Source of the DNA: Nitrospirota bacterium
GTDB taxonomy: Bacteria; Nitrospirota; UBA9217
NCBI GenBank assembly: GCA_020052615.1
Contig: JAGVOT010000086.1
Span: 1-35,598 of the forward strand
DNA length: 35,598 bases
Reading direction: 5' to 3'
In this document: positions 24,605 to 32,300 of the stretch, one piece after another
Numbering within the stretch: the stretch's first letter is position 1
Layout: every line of letters starts with the position of its first letter
The notes under the pieces: model-generated
What the model saw: only the letters and a program-made list of their open reading frames with translations
Told to the model about the DNA's origin: nothing
Database searches by the model: none
Program-made: the position numbers and the translations under genes

Positions 24605-25051
24605 CTATGTTAAGAATTTCTCCACCCACGGGACGAGTTCAGCCGATTCCCGGGGAGCGCCGTCCATACGGCCGAGCTGCTTGGAGTTCCGGAACGCGAT
24701 GAAGGTGGGTGAGGCCTGGAATGAGAAGAGCTGGGCAAGAGCGGGCTCGGCGTCGACATCCACTTTGAGCACCTTTAGTTTGCCTGCCCGCGAGAAGGCG
24801 ATGTCGGCCACGACAGGTTCAACGGACTTGTACAACATGCTCTGCTTGTCCCAGAACACGACGAGCACCGTCTCGAACCATGAAGAAAGCTCCTGGTCAA
24901 AGGACGCGGCCGCAGCGTTCATCGCCTGGAAGGGGAAATCGAGAAGGGCCTTGCAATTGCCGCATAGGGGGTTCTGGCTGAGGCGCTTCGCCGGGACCCG
25001 GTTCAGGGCATTACAGGATCTGCAGCGGAGCAATGCGGAGTTGTTCGCCAT
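24605..25051 (-). CDS. Thioredoxin-like protein with lost active-site cysteines
   Basis: A 148-residue protein built like thioredoxin 2 (TrxC): an N-terminal zinc finger (CRSCNALNRVP...CGNCK) and a thioredoxin fold with VFWD, KVDVDAEP and the cis-proline loop SPTFIAF. The active site reads FWDKQSMLYKSVEP where the neighbour has FWSSWCLYCKIYEP, so both redox cysteines are replaced, by Ser (AGC) and Tyr (TAC), each one base from TGC. It cannot catalyse dithiol exchange but may still bind partners as a chaperone-like module. It follows the active paralogue by 48 bases. No Shine-Dalgarno sequence is seen. Confidence 0.85.
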   Translation of the reverse strand: MANNSALLRCRSCNALNRVPAKRLSQNPLCGNCKALLDFPFQAMNAAAASFDQELSSWFETVLVVFWDKQSMLYKSVEPVVADIAFSRAGKLKVLKVDVDAEPALAQLFSFQASPTFIAFRNSKQLGRMDGAPRESAELVPWVEKFLT

Positions 25052-25099
25052 AATCAGGAGGATGCCGGTTCCCCGGCCGATGAGAACATCGTACCGGGA

Positions 25100-25558
25100 T
25101 CAATAGCTCGTATAGTTGAGGAGATTCTCGATCCAGGTCTGGAATTCGCTCTTTTCCTTTGGTGCGCCGTCCATACGGACAGCGAACACGCCGTTCTTGT
25201 AAACGAGAAAGGTCGGCGTTTTCGTGACGGTGAACCGCTCGGCCAGATAGGATTCCGCTTCGATATCGACCTTCAGGACCTTGAGCCTGCCGGGTTTTCG
25301 GGCGATAAGATCGGAGATCAGGGGTTCGTAGATCTTGCAGTAGAGGCACCAGGAGGACCAGAAAAAGACAAGAAGGGTCTCCGGCCAGTATTCGACCTCG
25401 CGGTTAAAGCTTGCGGCTGTTGCCGGGAGAGGCTGCCGCGGGACCTCGATGACGTTCTTGCAGCTTCCGCAGCGGGGCCCCCTTTCCAGCTTTTCCTGGG
25501 GAACGCGATTCAAGCTCAGGCAATTCGTGCAGCGTACGATAAGAGGGGTCTCGGACAT
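25100..25558 (-). CDS. Thioredoxin 2-like protein (zinc finger plus active CxxC)
   Basis: A 152-residue thioredoxin of the TrxC architecture: N-terminal zinc finger with CTNCLSLNRVP and CGSCK, then a thioredoxin domain with WSSWCLYCK (active C-L-Y-C instead of the usual C-G-P-C), KVDIEAES and the cis-proline TPTFLVY. It should reduce disulfides in the cytoplasm; the unusual middle residues will change its redox potential. First of a tandem pair with the cysteine-less paralogue. No clear ribosome binding site is visible before the ATG at 25558. Confidence 0.9.
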   Translation of the reverse strand: MSETPLIVRCTNCLSLNRVPQEKLERGPRCGSCKNVIEVPRQPLPATAASFNREVEYWPETLLVFFWSSWCLYCKIYEPLISDLIARKPGRLKVLKVDIEAESYLAERFTVTKTPTFLVYKNGVFAVRMDGAPKEKSEFQTWIENLLNYTSY

Positions 25559-25697
25559 GTTTAGATAATTACTCTTGTTGGTGTGAGCCGCAGTGCTCGG
25601 ACAGGCAACAGTCGATCTTCATGGGAGCGGTAAGAAGAGTACCTGAAGTGCTCGCAGATTGCAATACCCTGATACTACCCTGAAGGGGCGAGGGGAG

Positions 25698-26021
25698 CTA
25701 TTTCTGTCTTCGCTTCGCCAGCACATCATCGACCCAGGACAGCGCTGCGGACACCGTGGGGAATCCGATAGTGCTGGTGAGCAGAATGATCGTGTGCTGG
25801 AGCTCGGCGGGTTTCGCCCCCGCCTCAAGCGCCCTGCGCGCGTGGGAATGGACGGAGCCCTCGGCGCGAATGGCGGCAGCCGCGGCCATCTGGACCAGTT
25901 CCGAGGTCTTTTTGTTCAGGGGACCCGCCGCCTTTGTCGCCTTGCCGAGCTTTTCGAGCGCTGCCATGACGCCTTTGTAACGCTTCATGATGCTGGTGTA
26001 TTGTTCGGGATATTTCGGCAT
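25698..26021 (-). CDS. Carboxymuconolactone decarboxylase (AhpD-like) family protein
   Basis: A 107-residue helical protein of the CMD/AhpD fold. Relatives active as peroxidase reductants have CxxCxxxHxxxA; here the region reads GSVHSHARRALEAGA, without either cysteine but with the histidine kept. So it is probably not an alkylhydroperoxide reductase partner; its chemistry is unknown. GGAGG precedes the ATG. It lies divergently from the PerR-like gene, with about 175 bases between them, and might share its control. Confidence 0.85.
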   Translation of the reverse strand: MPKYPEQYTSIMKRYKGVMAALEKLGKATKAAGPLNKKTSELVQMAAAAAIRAEGSVHSHARRALEAGAKPAELQHTIILLTSTIGFPTVSAALSWVDDVLAKRRQK

Positions 26022-26148
26022 GGATCCCTCCTTGTGATAAGAACGTGCGCTATCTGATCCCTAGCATACGGTAAGTGTAGAAAAAAGTATAGCATTAGTC
26101 AAGGTGATCGCGCGGCATCGGGGCGGCCCTGTGAGTAAGATAATTTAC

Positions 26149-26176
26149 TTGACAATAATCATTCTAAAGTGATAGT
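26149..26176 (+). promoter_or_regulatory. Promoter with PerR/Fur-type box
   Basis: TTGACA (26149-26154) and GATAGT (26171-26176) lie 16 bases apart. Between them CAATAATCATTCTAA (26153-26167) resembles the TTATAATNATTATAA consensus of PerR boxes, so the regulator likely represses its own gene. Confidence 0.55.
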
Positions 26177-26197
26177 ATTTCCACCCAGTAGAACTGT

Positions 26198-26614
26198 ATG
26201 GACCACCGCGGAGACAAATATCGGGACCTGGGGATCAAACTCACCCCGCAGCGGATCGCCATTCTCGACTACCTGGAGGGAAACCGCAGCCACCCGTCGG
26301 CCGAAGATGTGTACCGGGCGGTGATGCAGACGTTCCCGACCATGTCTTTCGCGACCGTCTACAATACCCTGCAAACGCTCAAGCGCTGCGGAATGGTCGC
26401 CGAACTCACCGGCGATCCGGAAAAGAAGCGGTTTGATCCAAACCCCCGGCCGCACCACCATCTGATCTGTACGAATTGCAGGAAGATCGTCGATGTCCAT
26501 GTGACGTACCGGCTGCCCGTTGCCGACCACGACCGGGCGGGATTCGATATCACCGGCAACCATATCGAGTTTCTTGGAACGTGCCCTGCATGCAAGAAGC
26601 GGAAATATACCTGA
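26198..26614 (+). CDS. perR: Fur family regulator, PerR-like
   Basis: A 138-residue metal-dependent repressor. N-terminal winged helix with LTPQRIAILDYL and FATVYNTLQTL; dimerisation domain with PHHHLICTNCRKIVDV and CPACKK, whose two CxxC pairs bind structural zinc. The regulatory-site residue before the histidines is Asp (KRFDPN), as in peroxide-sensing PerR, where Fur has Glu. So sensing of H2O2 through iron-catalysed histidine oxidation is likely. Located just upstream of rubredoxin and rubrerythrin genes, its natural targets. The RBS is weak. Confidence 0.85.
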   Translation: MDHRGDKYRDLGIKLTPQRIAILDYLEGNRSHPSAEDVYRAVMQTFPTMSFATVYNTLQTLKRCGMVAELTGDPEKKRFDPNPRPHHHLICTNCRKIVDVHVTYRLPVADHDRAGFDITGNHIEFLGTCPACKKRKYT

Positions 26615-26633
26615 TTGGAACAAAAAAAAGGGC

Positions 26634-26772
26634 TTCTCTCGCAGAGCACGCAGTCAAAAGTAGGCGCTTCTAAGCGAGGTCGCAGAGTTAAAAAACAAAG
26701 AATTATTAAGTCATTGTAATGATCCAGAATATGATCAGTTTTCTCTGCGGACGCTGCGCCTCCGCGAGAAAA
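26634..26772. repeat. Inverted repeat of the CTCTGCG type
   Basis: TTCTCTCGCAGAGCACGCAG on the left and CTGCGCCTCCGCGAGAA on the right can pair around about 100 AT-rich bases. A related single arm lies at 2340-2368. Confidence 0.5.
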
Positions 26773-26841
26773 TAGCTTCTTGGTTTAAAGATGACTATAT
26801 CCTTTCGTTTAGGTACTTTCGTTAGATTAAGGAGGTTCTCT

Positions 26842-27279
26842 ATGTGTATGGCACATGAAATGAAATGCAGTTGCGGCAGCCGATCCGTGTCGTTCCATTT
26901 CAAGGACAACATCATGCCCGAGCAGGTCATCAAGGGGCTGCATTGCCCGGCCTGCTCCAAAGAGGTAACGCTGGACCCCTCGACCATGGTCTCGGACAAC
27001 GGCTGGATCATCCGCTACGACATGGAAGCGGCGAAGTTCATGGGAGAAAAGCATATCAAGGGCGAGATCACCCCGGAACTGCTGCTCGTGCAGGGGTACT
27101 GCTCCTGGAACGGCGTGTATCCGGGCGACAACATCGACAGCGTGCGGGAACGGGAGAAGATCATCGCACTGGCAAAGACTAACCCCGTGGAATATTTCAA
27201 GCGGCTCAAATCCTGGGCCGTCGACAGAACGGAGAAACTGAAGCATGAAGGCTGGAGAAAAGCACAAAACGCGGCCTAA
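26842..27279 (+). CDS. Conserved zinc-ribbon protein, function unknown
   Basis: A 145-residue protein with two CxC/CxxC type knuckles (MKCSCGS and LHCPACS) followed by a conserved domain containing MVSDNGWIIRYDM, YCSWNGVYPGDN and a helical end. The start at 26842 has AAGGAGG upstream, better than the in-frame ATG at 26791. I recall similar proteins in sulfate- and metal-reducing bacteria, always uncharacterised. First of a run of small metal-binding proteins on the plus strand. Confidence 0.75.
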   Translation: MCMAHEMKCSCGSRSVSFHFKDNIMPEQVIKGLHCPACSKEVTLDPSTMVSDNGWIIRYDMEAAKFMGEKHIKGEITPELLLVQGYCSWNGVYPGDNIDSVREREKIIALAKTNPVEYFKRLKSWAVDRTEKLKHEGWRKAQNAA

Positions 27280-27436
27280 GCGGCAGGAAGGCTGTTTCGT
27301 GTCCGTGCCGGTCCTGATGACGGTCATTGCCTGTCCGTCCTGCGGGACCGGTGTGGACATTTGGACCGGAGAGGAAGAGACGCGCTGCTACGCATGCGAC
27401 CAGAGGATCTTCACTAAACAGCGGGTCAATCACTGA
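27245..27436 (+). CDS. Small zinc-ribbon protein, 63 residues
   Basis: It overlaps the end of the previous gene by 35 bases, so translation is probably coupled. The N-terminus is basic (MKAGEKHKTRPKRQ), followed by IACPSCGTGVDIWTGEEETR and CYACDQRIF: two CxxC knuckles forming one zinc ribbon. An internal ATG at 27317 could give a 39-residue form containing only the ribbon, but it has no ribosome binding site. Function unknown. Confidence 0.65.
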   Translation: MKAGEKHKTRPKRQEGCFVSVPVLMTVIACPSCGTGVDIWTGEEETRCYACDQRIFTKQRVNH

Positions 27437-27451
27437 GCGGCGGGAGGAAGA

Positions 27452-27931
27452 ATGGATATCGCGATCGAGAAGATCCCCGGAGGCGTGAGCGTCGACGGCC
27501 TTGAACTCAAGAACGGCAAGTGCGGCTGCACAGCGGTGCTCCCGTGCTGCTACAGCTGGTCCAAGGTGAAGCGGAACGGGGAGAAGATCTCCTTCGCTGC
27601 CAAGGCATCAGGGCCCGAATCAAAGGACACGTTCACCTGGGGCTATATCGTGAAGAAGGGACAATACGTGGTCGAGGTATTTTTCGACGATGCCAGGGAC
27701 AAAAGCATCTTTTCCGGCTACTACCCGCCGAAGCTCGAGGATTTTCTGGCGAAGGGCTGGGAACTGGTGAAGAAGGACGGCGACCGCGAGGATTTCGGCC
27801 TCTGGCGTTGCGCCGCCTGCCGCTGGCTCTACAAGGAAAAGGACCAGGGAGCGGCCTTCGAGAGCCTCCCTGACGATTGGAAGTGCCCTGTCTGCAAGGC
27901 AGGCAAGGGATCCTTCGAACAAGCGGCTTAA
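27452..27931 (+). CDS. Rubredoxin-domain protein with an unassigned N-terminal domain
   Basis: A 159-residue protein. The C-terminal third is a rubredoxin: WRCAACRWLYKEK and LPDDWKCPVCKAG supply the four iron-binding cysteines. The N-terminal part (residues 1-110) contains CGCTAVLPCCYSWSKVKRNG, with four cysteines, and a beta-rich stretch VVEVFFDDARDK; I cannot assign it. The combination suggests a small electron carrier or a rubredoxin-linked redox enzyme. Strong GGAGG before the ATG. Between zinc-ribbon genes and a stand-alone rubredoxin. Confidence 0.8.
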   Translation: MDIAIEKIPGGVSVDGLELKNGKCGCTAVLPCCYSWSKVKRNGEKISFAAKASGPESKDTFTWGYIVKKGQYVVEVFFDDARDKSIFSGYYPPKLEDFLAKGWELVKKDGDREDFGLWRCAACRWLYKEKDQGAAFESLPDDWKCPVCKAGKGSFEQAA

Positions 27932-27996
27932 GAACCCCCTTGCAATAATTTCTGCTACAATACCAACTAGAGATCACGATCGGAAAGGGAGACGCC

Positions 27997-28128
27997 ATGT
28001 GGCGATGTACCGTGTGCGGTTACGAGTATGACGAGGCAAAGGAAGGGACGCCTTTCGAGAAGCTGCCCGACGACTGGACCTGTCCGGTCTGCAACGCGCC
28101 GAAATCGGAGTTCGAGAAGGTGCGGTAG
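27997..28128 (+). CDS. Rubredoxin (43 residues)
   Basis: A very short gene, easily missed. It encodes [17 protein letters not shown], then [17 protein letters not shown], with the two CxxC pairs that bind one iron. It is somewhat shorter than the usual 52-54 residues, as is typical of the rubredoxins associated with rubrerythrins, which lack part of the loop between the knuckles. AAAGGGA lies six bases upstream. It probably donates electrons to the rubrerythrin 170 bases downstream for peroxide reduction. Confidence 0.92.
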   Translation: MWRCTVCGYEYDEAKEGTPFEKLPDDWTCPVCNAPKSEFEKVR

Positions 28129-28298
28129 CATAAAGTAAAGATCGCATCATGGGCAACAACGTATCACGAATGATACGAATGGGTACGAACGTCACGAGTA
28201 GAAGTGTGAAGGGTCAGGAGACTGAAGCGGGGGCGGCATTTCCCGCGGCACATCCTGCCGAGCAACAGAGTTTAAATATAAATGCATAAGGAGGCATC
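28129..28298. other. Gap with imperfect CACGAATGA-type repeats
   Basis: Between rubredoxin and rubrerythrin the units CACGAATGA, TACGAATGG and TACGAACG follow one another at about 28173-28195. No promoter stands out, but the AT-rich TTTAAATATAAATG just before the rubrerythrin RBS could contain one. Confidence 0.3.
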
Positions 28299-28793
28299 AT
28301 GTTAATGACGGAACAGCATCTGAAGGACGCATTCGCCGGTGAGTCACAGGCGAACAGGAAATACCTCGCTTACTCGAAGAAGGCCGAGCAGGAAGGCTAC
28401 AAGCAGGCGGCAAAGCTGTTTCGCGCCGCCGCCGCTGCGGAGACCATCCACGCCCATAACCATCTGCGGGAACTGGGCGTGGTAAAGTCGACGAAGGACA
28501 ACCTGATGGACGCCATCAAGGGCGAGTCCTACGAGTTCCAGAAGATGTATCCGCAGATGATCGCCGACGCGAAAGCGGAGGGCAAGGACGGGGCGCTCAA
28601 GAGCTTCAACTACGCCAACGAGGTCGAGAAGGTGCACGCGGCCCTTTACCAGAAGGCCCTGGACAGCATGAGCAAGGACGCGGCCGCTGATTATTATGTG
28701 TGCTCGGTCTGCGGCTATACCGCGGAAGGGCATGCCCCTGATGAATGTCCGGTCTGTAAATCGAAAAAACAGGCCTTCATGAAAGTGGAATAG
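28299..28793 (+). CDS. rbr: Rubrerythrin
   Basis: Peroxide-reducing non-haem di-iron protein of 164 residues. The N-terminal ferritin-like four-helix domain has the ligand motifs GESQANRKY, AAETIHAHNH, GESYEFQKM and NEVEKVHAALY. The C-terminal rubredoxin domain has CSVCGY and CPVCKSK. It takes electrons from rubredoxin to turn hydrogen peroxide into water, a key oxygen defence of anaerobes. AAGGAGG four bases before the ATG; a second ATG two codons later is possible. A strong terminator follows. Probably controlled by the nearby PerR-like regulator. Confidence 0.97.
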   Translation: MLMTEQHLKDAFAGESQANRKYLAYSKKAEQEGYKQAAKLFRAAAAAETIHAHNHLRELGVVKSTKDNLMDAIKGESYEFQKMYPQMIADAKAEGKDGALKSFNYANEVEKVHAALYQKALDSMSKDAAADYYVCSVCGYTAEGHAPDECPVCKSKKQAFMKVE

Positions 28794-28823
28794 GATCGCC
28801 TTGACCCGTGGTATAATATCGGA

Positions 28824-28854
28824 CGGCCGGTACGACAGTGCCGGCCGTTTTTTT
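28824..28854 (+). terminator. Rho-independent terminator after rubrerythrin
   Basis: CGGCCGG (28824-28830) pairs with CCGGCCG (28841-28847) around ten bases and is followed by seven T. Confidence 0.9.
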
Positions 28855-28947
28855 ATAAGCATCGACTCATATGAGATCATAAATATAGCAGCGACAATCT
28901 GCGTTGAATTGCATTTCTTATCTCATCAGAAAATGAGGACGCGTCCT

Positions 28948-29517
28948 ATGAAAGTCGTGGCGTTTTACGGAAGCCCCCGCGTCAAGGGAAACACCGACCT
29001 CCTGCTCGAGGAGGCGCTCAAGCCCATCGCGGAAGCGGGTCACGAGATCGTGTCCTTCAAGTTGAACTTGATGAACATCAGGCCTTGCCAGGACTGCGGC
29101 GGCTGCATGATGACCGGTGTCTGCGTCATGGACGATCCCATGACGGATATCTACCATGCGATCCGCGAAGCGGACCGGATCATTCTCGCCTCGCCTATCT
29201 TCTTCTTCAGCGTGAGCGCCCAGTCGAAGGCGATGATCGACCGGTGCCAGGCGTTCTGGTGCGAAAAATATCTTCTGAAAAAGACCGTCCCCGCCGGTCC
29301 CCACGGCAGAAAAGGGCTGTTGATCGTTGTGGGAGGCATGAAGAAGGAGGACGGCATTCACTGCTCCGAGACCACGGCAAAGGCATTCTTCCGGACCATC
29401 AGCGTGCCCGAGCATGCGACCGTGGGCTTTCTGGGTGTTGACGCCAAGGGAGACATCCTGAAACACCCTACCGCGATGCAGGATGTTTATGAGGCTGGCA
29501 GGAGATTGATATTGTAG
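28948..29517 (+). CDS. Flavodoxin-fold NAD(P)H reductase / iron-sulfur flavoprotein-like
   Basis: A 189-residue protein with the FMN-binding loop FYGSPRVKGNTDLLL and the cysteine cluster CQDCGGCMMTGVC (C-x2-C-x2-C-x5-C), as in iron-sulfur flavoproteins of anaerobes. The second flavin region reads LASPIFFFSVSAQSKAMIDR. It probably transfers electrons from NAD(P)H or ferredoxin to oxidants such as peroxide or quinones. The ATG at 28948 (GAGG eight bases upstream) is preferred over one at 28933. Its place after rubrerythrin fits an oxygen-defence role. Confidence 0.88.
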   Translation: MKVVAFYGSPRVKGNTDLLLEEALKPIAEAGHEIVSFKLNLMNIRPCQDCGGCMMTGVCVMDDPMTDIYHAIREADRIILASPIFFFSVSAQSKAMIDRCQAFWCEKYLLKKTVPAGPHGRKGLLIVVGGMKKEDGIHCSETTAKAFFRTISVPEHATVGFLGVDAKGDILKHPTAMQDVYEAGRRLIL

Positions 29518-29590
29518 GAGCGGCCCTGCGTGGCAGCTCGCATCAGTGCACCCATACAGGGTACCCTACCGGTTAGAGGCGGTGAATGCG

Positions 29591-30055
29591 GTGCTTCTCT
29601 ATTTGGTCCAGCACGCAGAAGCAAAGAGGGAAGTTGAGGACCCCACACGGGGCCTGACGGACAAGGGCTTCCGCGACATCGCGTTGACCGCCTTGTTCGC
29701 CCATGACCAGGGATTGACCGTGAGCAGTATCTATCACAGCGGGATCAAACGGGCGCAGCAGAGCGCGCAGGTCCTTGCCGATCAGGTCCATCCGAAAGAG
29801 GGCGTGTCCGAGGTCGGATGGCTCGCGCCCATGGATGACCCGCAGATAGGGGAGGAGCGTTTATCGCACATCCATGAGGATGTCATGCTGGTGAGCCATC
29901 TTCCCTATCTGGCGAAGCTGGCTTCCCTGTTATTATGCGGTGATGGTTCAAAGAACGTCGTGGATTTCAAAAATGCCGGAATCGTCTGCCTCAAGCGGTT
30001 CGACGACGGCCATTGGGCGGTGGAGTGGATGGTGCCGCCGGAGATGGCGGGATAA
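29591..30055 (+). CDS. sixA: Phosphohistidine phosphatase SixA-like protein
   Basis: A 154-residue histidine phosphatase superfamily member. The catalytic motif is LVQHAEA (RHG variant with Gln for Arg), with YHSGIKRAQQSA supplying an arginine and DVMLVSHLPYLAKL the second catalytic histidine. SixA removes phosphate from histidine phosphotransfer domains or related proteins. I start it at the GTG at 29591 (GGCGGTGA upstream) because the protein then begins at the first beta strand as usual; the ATG at 29546 would add 15 unrelated residues. Confidence 0.82.
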   Translation: MLLYLVQHAEAKREVEDPTRGLTDKGFRDIALTALFAHDQGLTVSSIYHSGIKRAQQSAQVLADQVHPKEGVSEVGWLAPMDDPQIGEERLSHIHEDVMLVSHLPYLAKLASLLLCGDGSKNVVDFKNAGIVCLKRFDDGHWAVEWMVPPEMAG

Positions 30056-30169
30056 CACATGAACGTAGTGCTCGCGTCCGCTTTGGTTTTATCGCGACGA
30101 GTTGAACGACCGCGCCCTGCCTGTGTGCAGTTTCCCTTCGATAACATCCCGTTCCAGTTCAACAGCATG

Positions 30170-30460
30170 CTTGAAGACCAGGCCGTCGAACTCGAAGAAC
30201 CCGCTCGGCGTCTTCCTCAAACTTCCGGTCTGTCATGTCCGGCCGTCGGAAGAGGGTCAATGCCAGTTCGCAGCTCGCTGCCGCTGCCGTTAGAAACGAA
30301 CCGCATGGGCGCATACACTTCAACACCCGGCGCAGCAGTGACATAGTGGTCAAGGACGCCGAGGTCGTTCCGCGGGGCAAGCCGGACCTTCACTGGCCCG
30401 TTTGGCGTATCAGCCACTCATTCGCCGTACTGGTATCGAAAAAGAAACGGCTAACCCAAA
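30170..30460 (-). pseudogene. SRPBCC family protein remnant, frameshifted
   Basis: The minus strand encodes pieces of a START/SRPBCC-like protein in different frames. One has PNGPVKVRLAPRNDLGVLDH continuing to PMRFVSNGSGSE; the frame then shifts near 30260 and goes on as LALTLFRRPDMTDRKFEEDA; a third frame before 30418 holds TANEWLIRQTG. The pieces align in order with a single ancestral protein, but the first half of the family is missing. It is decayed and unlikely to be expressed. The rest of the gap (30461-30604) shows nothing. Confidence 0.65.
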
Positions 30461-30604
30461 GTCCGGTTGACAAGAGAATGGGTAGTTTTCTATCTTTCCC
30501 GCAGCTATATCGGAAAATATCATCTCAAGTTAAAATCCGGAATTGTAATCCTTTTGGTTGCTTGCACTGCATGTATTCGACCCCGCCGGCGGGGATGATC
30601 GTAT

Positions 30605-31129
30605 TTAATGGGTGTTCAGATACTTTTCCACCACCGTTGCCCACACTTCATATCCCTTTGCCGACAGGTGCACACCGTCATCGGACAGAAGCCCTGATCT
30701 TGGTTTCCCGTTTTCGTCGACAAAATAGCTGTAGACATCGAGATACTCCGCATCTTGCTCCCGGGCCAGGTCTTCAAGATGGCGGTTGATGGTCCTGATG
30801 GTGTCATTGCTGATCCACGGCATGTCGACCGGGAGGAGGCTCTGGACCACGACCCTCGCTTCTTTGTACCACGTCGTCAGATTTCGCGCGATCTCGCGGT
30901 AGGGGACCGTGATGTCATAGCGCTCCGACAGGATGTTGTTGATGCCGGTCATAAGAAAGATGACGCTCGGATCCCGGACGCGCTCCCGGATATAGTCACG
31001 CCGGTCGAGCAGTTCTTCGACGGTTTCGCCGGAGATGCCGAGATTCGTCGCGCGGTACGCGGGGAAGCGGTCCTGCCAGTCGTACCACTCCGTCAGGGAG
31101 TCCCCGATGAAAACGAGATGTTTGATCAT
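30605..31129 (-). CDS. SGNH/GDSL-type hydrolase
   Basis: A 174-residue esterase-like protein without signal peptide. Blocks: FIGDSLTEWYDW (nucleophile Ser), NLGISGET (Gly of block II), LMTGINNIL (Asn of block III) and DDGVHLSAKGYEVW (Asp and His of block V). These are the catalytic residues of SGNH hydrolases that cleave acyl or acetyl esters; the substrate is unknown. I start at the ATG at 31129 because the first strand with GDS follows directly; a GTG at 31162 would add 11 residues. No ribosome binding site stands out. Cytoplasmic by sequence, unlike many relatives. Confidence 0.85.
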   Translation of the reverse strand: MIKHLVFIGDSLTEWYDWQDRFPAYRATNLGISGETVEELLDRRDYIRERVRDPSVIFLMTGINNILSERYDITVPYREIARNLTTWYKEARVVVQSLLPVDMPWISNDTIRTINRHLEDLAREQDAEYLDVYSYFVDENGKPRSGLLSDDGVHLSAKGYEVWATVVEKYLNTH

Positions 31130-31157
31130 ATTGATGATGTCGAAAAAGGTCACTTCT

Positions 31158-31325
31158 GCCACAGAGGCACAGAGACGCAGCGAAGGTCTTTATTTATGCA
31201 GTCATTCCGGACTTGATCCGGAATCCAGGGAGTTTTCAGAAAAACCGCTGGACCTCTGCTTGCGCAGGAATGACGTTCAAAGCGACTATACGAGGGCTTC
31301 TCTCTGTGAACTCTGTGCCTGGTGA
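31158..31325. repeat. Nested palindromic repeats
   Basis: Outer arms: CCACAGAGGCACAGAG on the left and CTCTGTGAACTCTGTGCC on the right. Inside lies a second palindrome: GTCATTCCGGACTTGATCCG starting at 31201 and its partner ending GCGCAGGAATGAC at 31274. This looks like one repeat unit inserted in another. They fill most of the 310-base gap between the hydrolase and peptidase genes. Confidence 0.6.
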
Positions 31326-31405
31326 ATACCAGGTCCTTTTGATTTTCTTGCGACAGTGTATGCCAACAGGCCGGGGGAGTCAAGCGAGCTCTCCAGCTGC
31401 GGCAA

Positions 31406-31434
31406 TTGACATCGACTCCGCCCTTGTGTTACGC
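31406..31434 (+). promoter_or_regulatory. Weak promoter close to the M28 peptidase start
   Basis: TTGACA (31406-31411) is followed after 17 bases by TTACGC, a poor -10. Transcription would start almost at the ATG at 31443, and there is no Shine-Dalgarno sequence, so a leaderless mRNA is possible. Confidence 0.3.
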
Positions 31435-31442
31435 TCTCCACC

Positions 31443-32300
31443 ATGGATACTCCATCGTACCTTCGTCTTGCCGTCACAAAACTCTCGCGTGAGATCGGCG
31501 TCAGGACCTACCAGGACCATGACCGGCTGGAAAAGACCGTAAAATACATCACCGGAGAGTTCGCCGCCTTCGGCTATCAGGTGAGCCACCAGTCCTTCAA
31601 GTTCGGCGGGAACACCTACCAGAACGTCATTGCCGAACTGAAGGGCCGTACGTCTCCGGAGAAGGTGCTCGTGGTCGGCGCGCACTATGACACGGTGCGG
31701 ACCACGCCGGGCGCCGATGACAATGCAAGCGGCGTTGCGGGCCTGCTGCGGCTGGCGAGGCTTCTCGCGGGAAGGCCGCTGGACAAGACCGTTCGCTTTG
31801 CGGCCTTTGCTCTTGAGGAGCCGCCCGCGTACCGCACGAAGCACATGGGGAGCTATCACTACGCCGCGGGCCTGAAGAAGAACCGTGAACAGATAGAAGG
31901 CATGATCTGCCTCGAGATGATCGGGTTCTTTTGCGACCGTCCGGGCTCCCAGCACTACCCGATCCCGTTCATGAAGCTCAGGTTCCCGAAGACCGGCAAC
32001 TTTATCGCCCTGGTGGGCAACAGGAAGTCGAAGAAGTTCACCAGGGAGATGGCCGAAGGGTTCCGGAAGGCCACGGACCTGCCGCTGGTCACCCTGAACG
32101 CGCCGGCGATCGTCGTGGGCATCGACTTTTCCGACCACTGGTCCTTCGGGAAGTTCGGGTACCCTGCCTTCATGGTCACCGACACGGCTTTTTACCGGAA
32201 TCCCAACTATCATGCACCTTCAGACCTCCCCGATACCCTCGATTACATCAGCATGGCAAAGGTCGTGGAGGGATTGGCAGGGGCGGTGGAGGGGTTTTGA
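31443..32300 (+). CDS. M28 family zinc aminopeptidase-like protein
   Basis: A 285-residue metallopeptidase of the M28 (aminopeptidase Y/S) type. Zinc ligands and catalytic residues appear in VVGAHYDTV (His81), PGADDNASG (bridging Asp), ALEEPP (Glu-Glu pair) and NYHAPSD near the end (last His). No signal peptide is seen, so it should act in the cytoplasm, perhaps in peptide recycling. The start is fixed by the protein fold only. No operon partner. Confidence 0.88.
   Translation: MDTPSYLRLAVTKLSREIGVRTYQDHDRLEKTVKYITGEFAAFGYQVSHQSFKFGGNTYQNVIAELKGRTSPEKVLVVGAHYDTVRTTPGADDNASGVAGLLRLARLLAGRPLDKTVRFAAFALEEPPAYRTKHMGSYHYAAGLKKNREQIEGMICLEMIGFFCDRPGSQHYPIPFMKLRFPKTGNFIALVGNRKSKKFTREMAEGFRKATDLPLVTLNAPAIVVGIDFSDHWSFGKFGYPAFMVTDTAFYRNPNYHAPSDLPDTLDYISMAKVVEGLAGAVEGF

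Noticed and set aside
24605-25051. Selenocysteine replacing cysteines in the thioredoxin-like protein
   Set aside because: The positions are AGC and TAC codons, not TGA.
25698-26021. AhpD-type peroxidase reductase
   Set aside because: The CxxC of AhpD is absent (GSVHSH) and no TGA replaces it; only the fold is supported.
28801-28816. Promoter at TATAAT after rubrerythrin
   Set aside because: TTGACC is only four bases before TATAAT, and the site lies directly in front of the rubrerythrin terminator, so transcription would stop at once.
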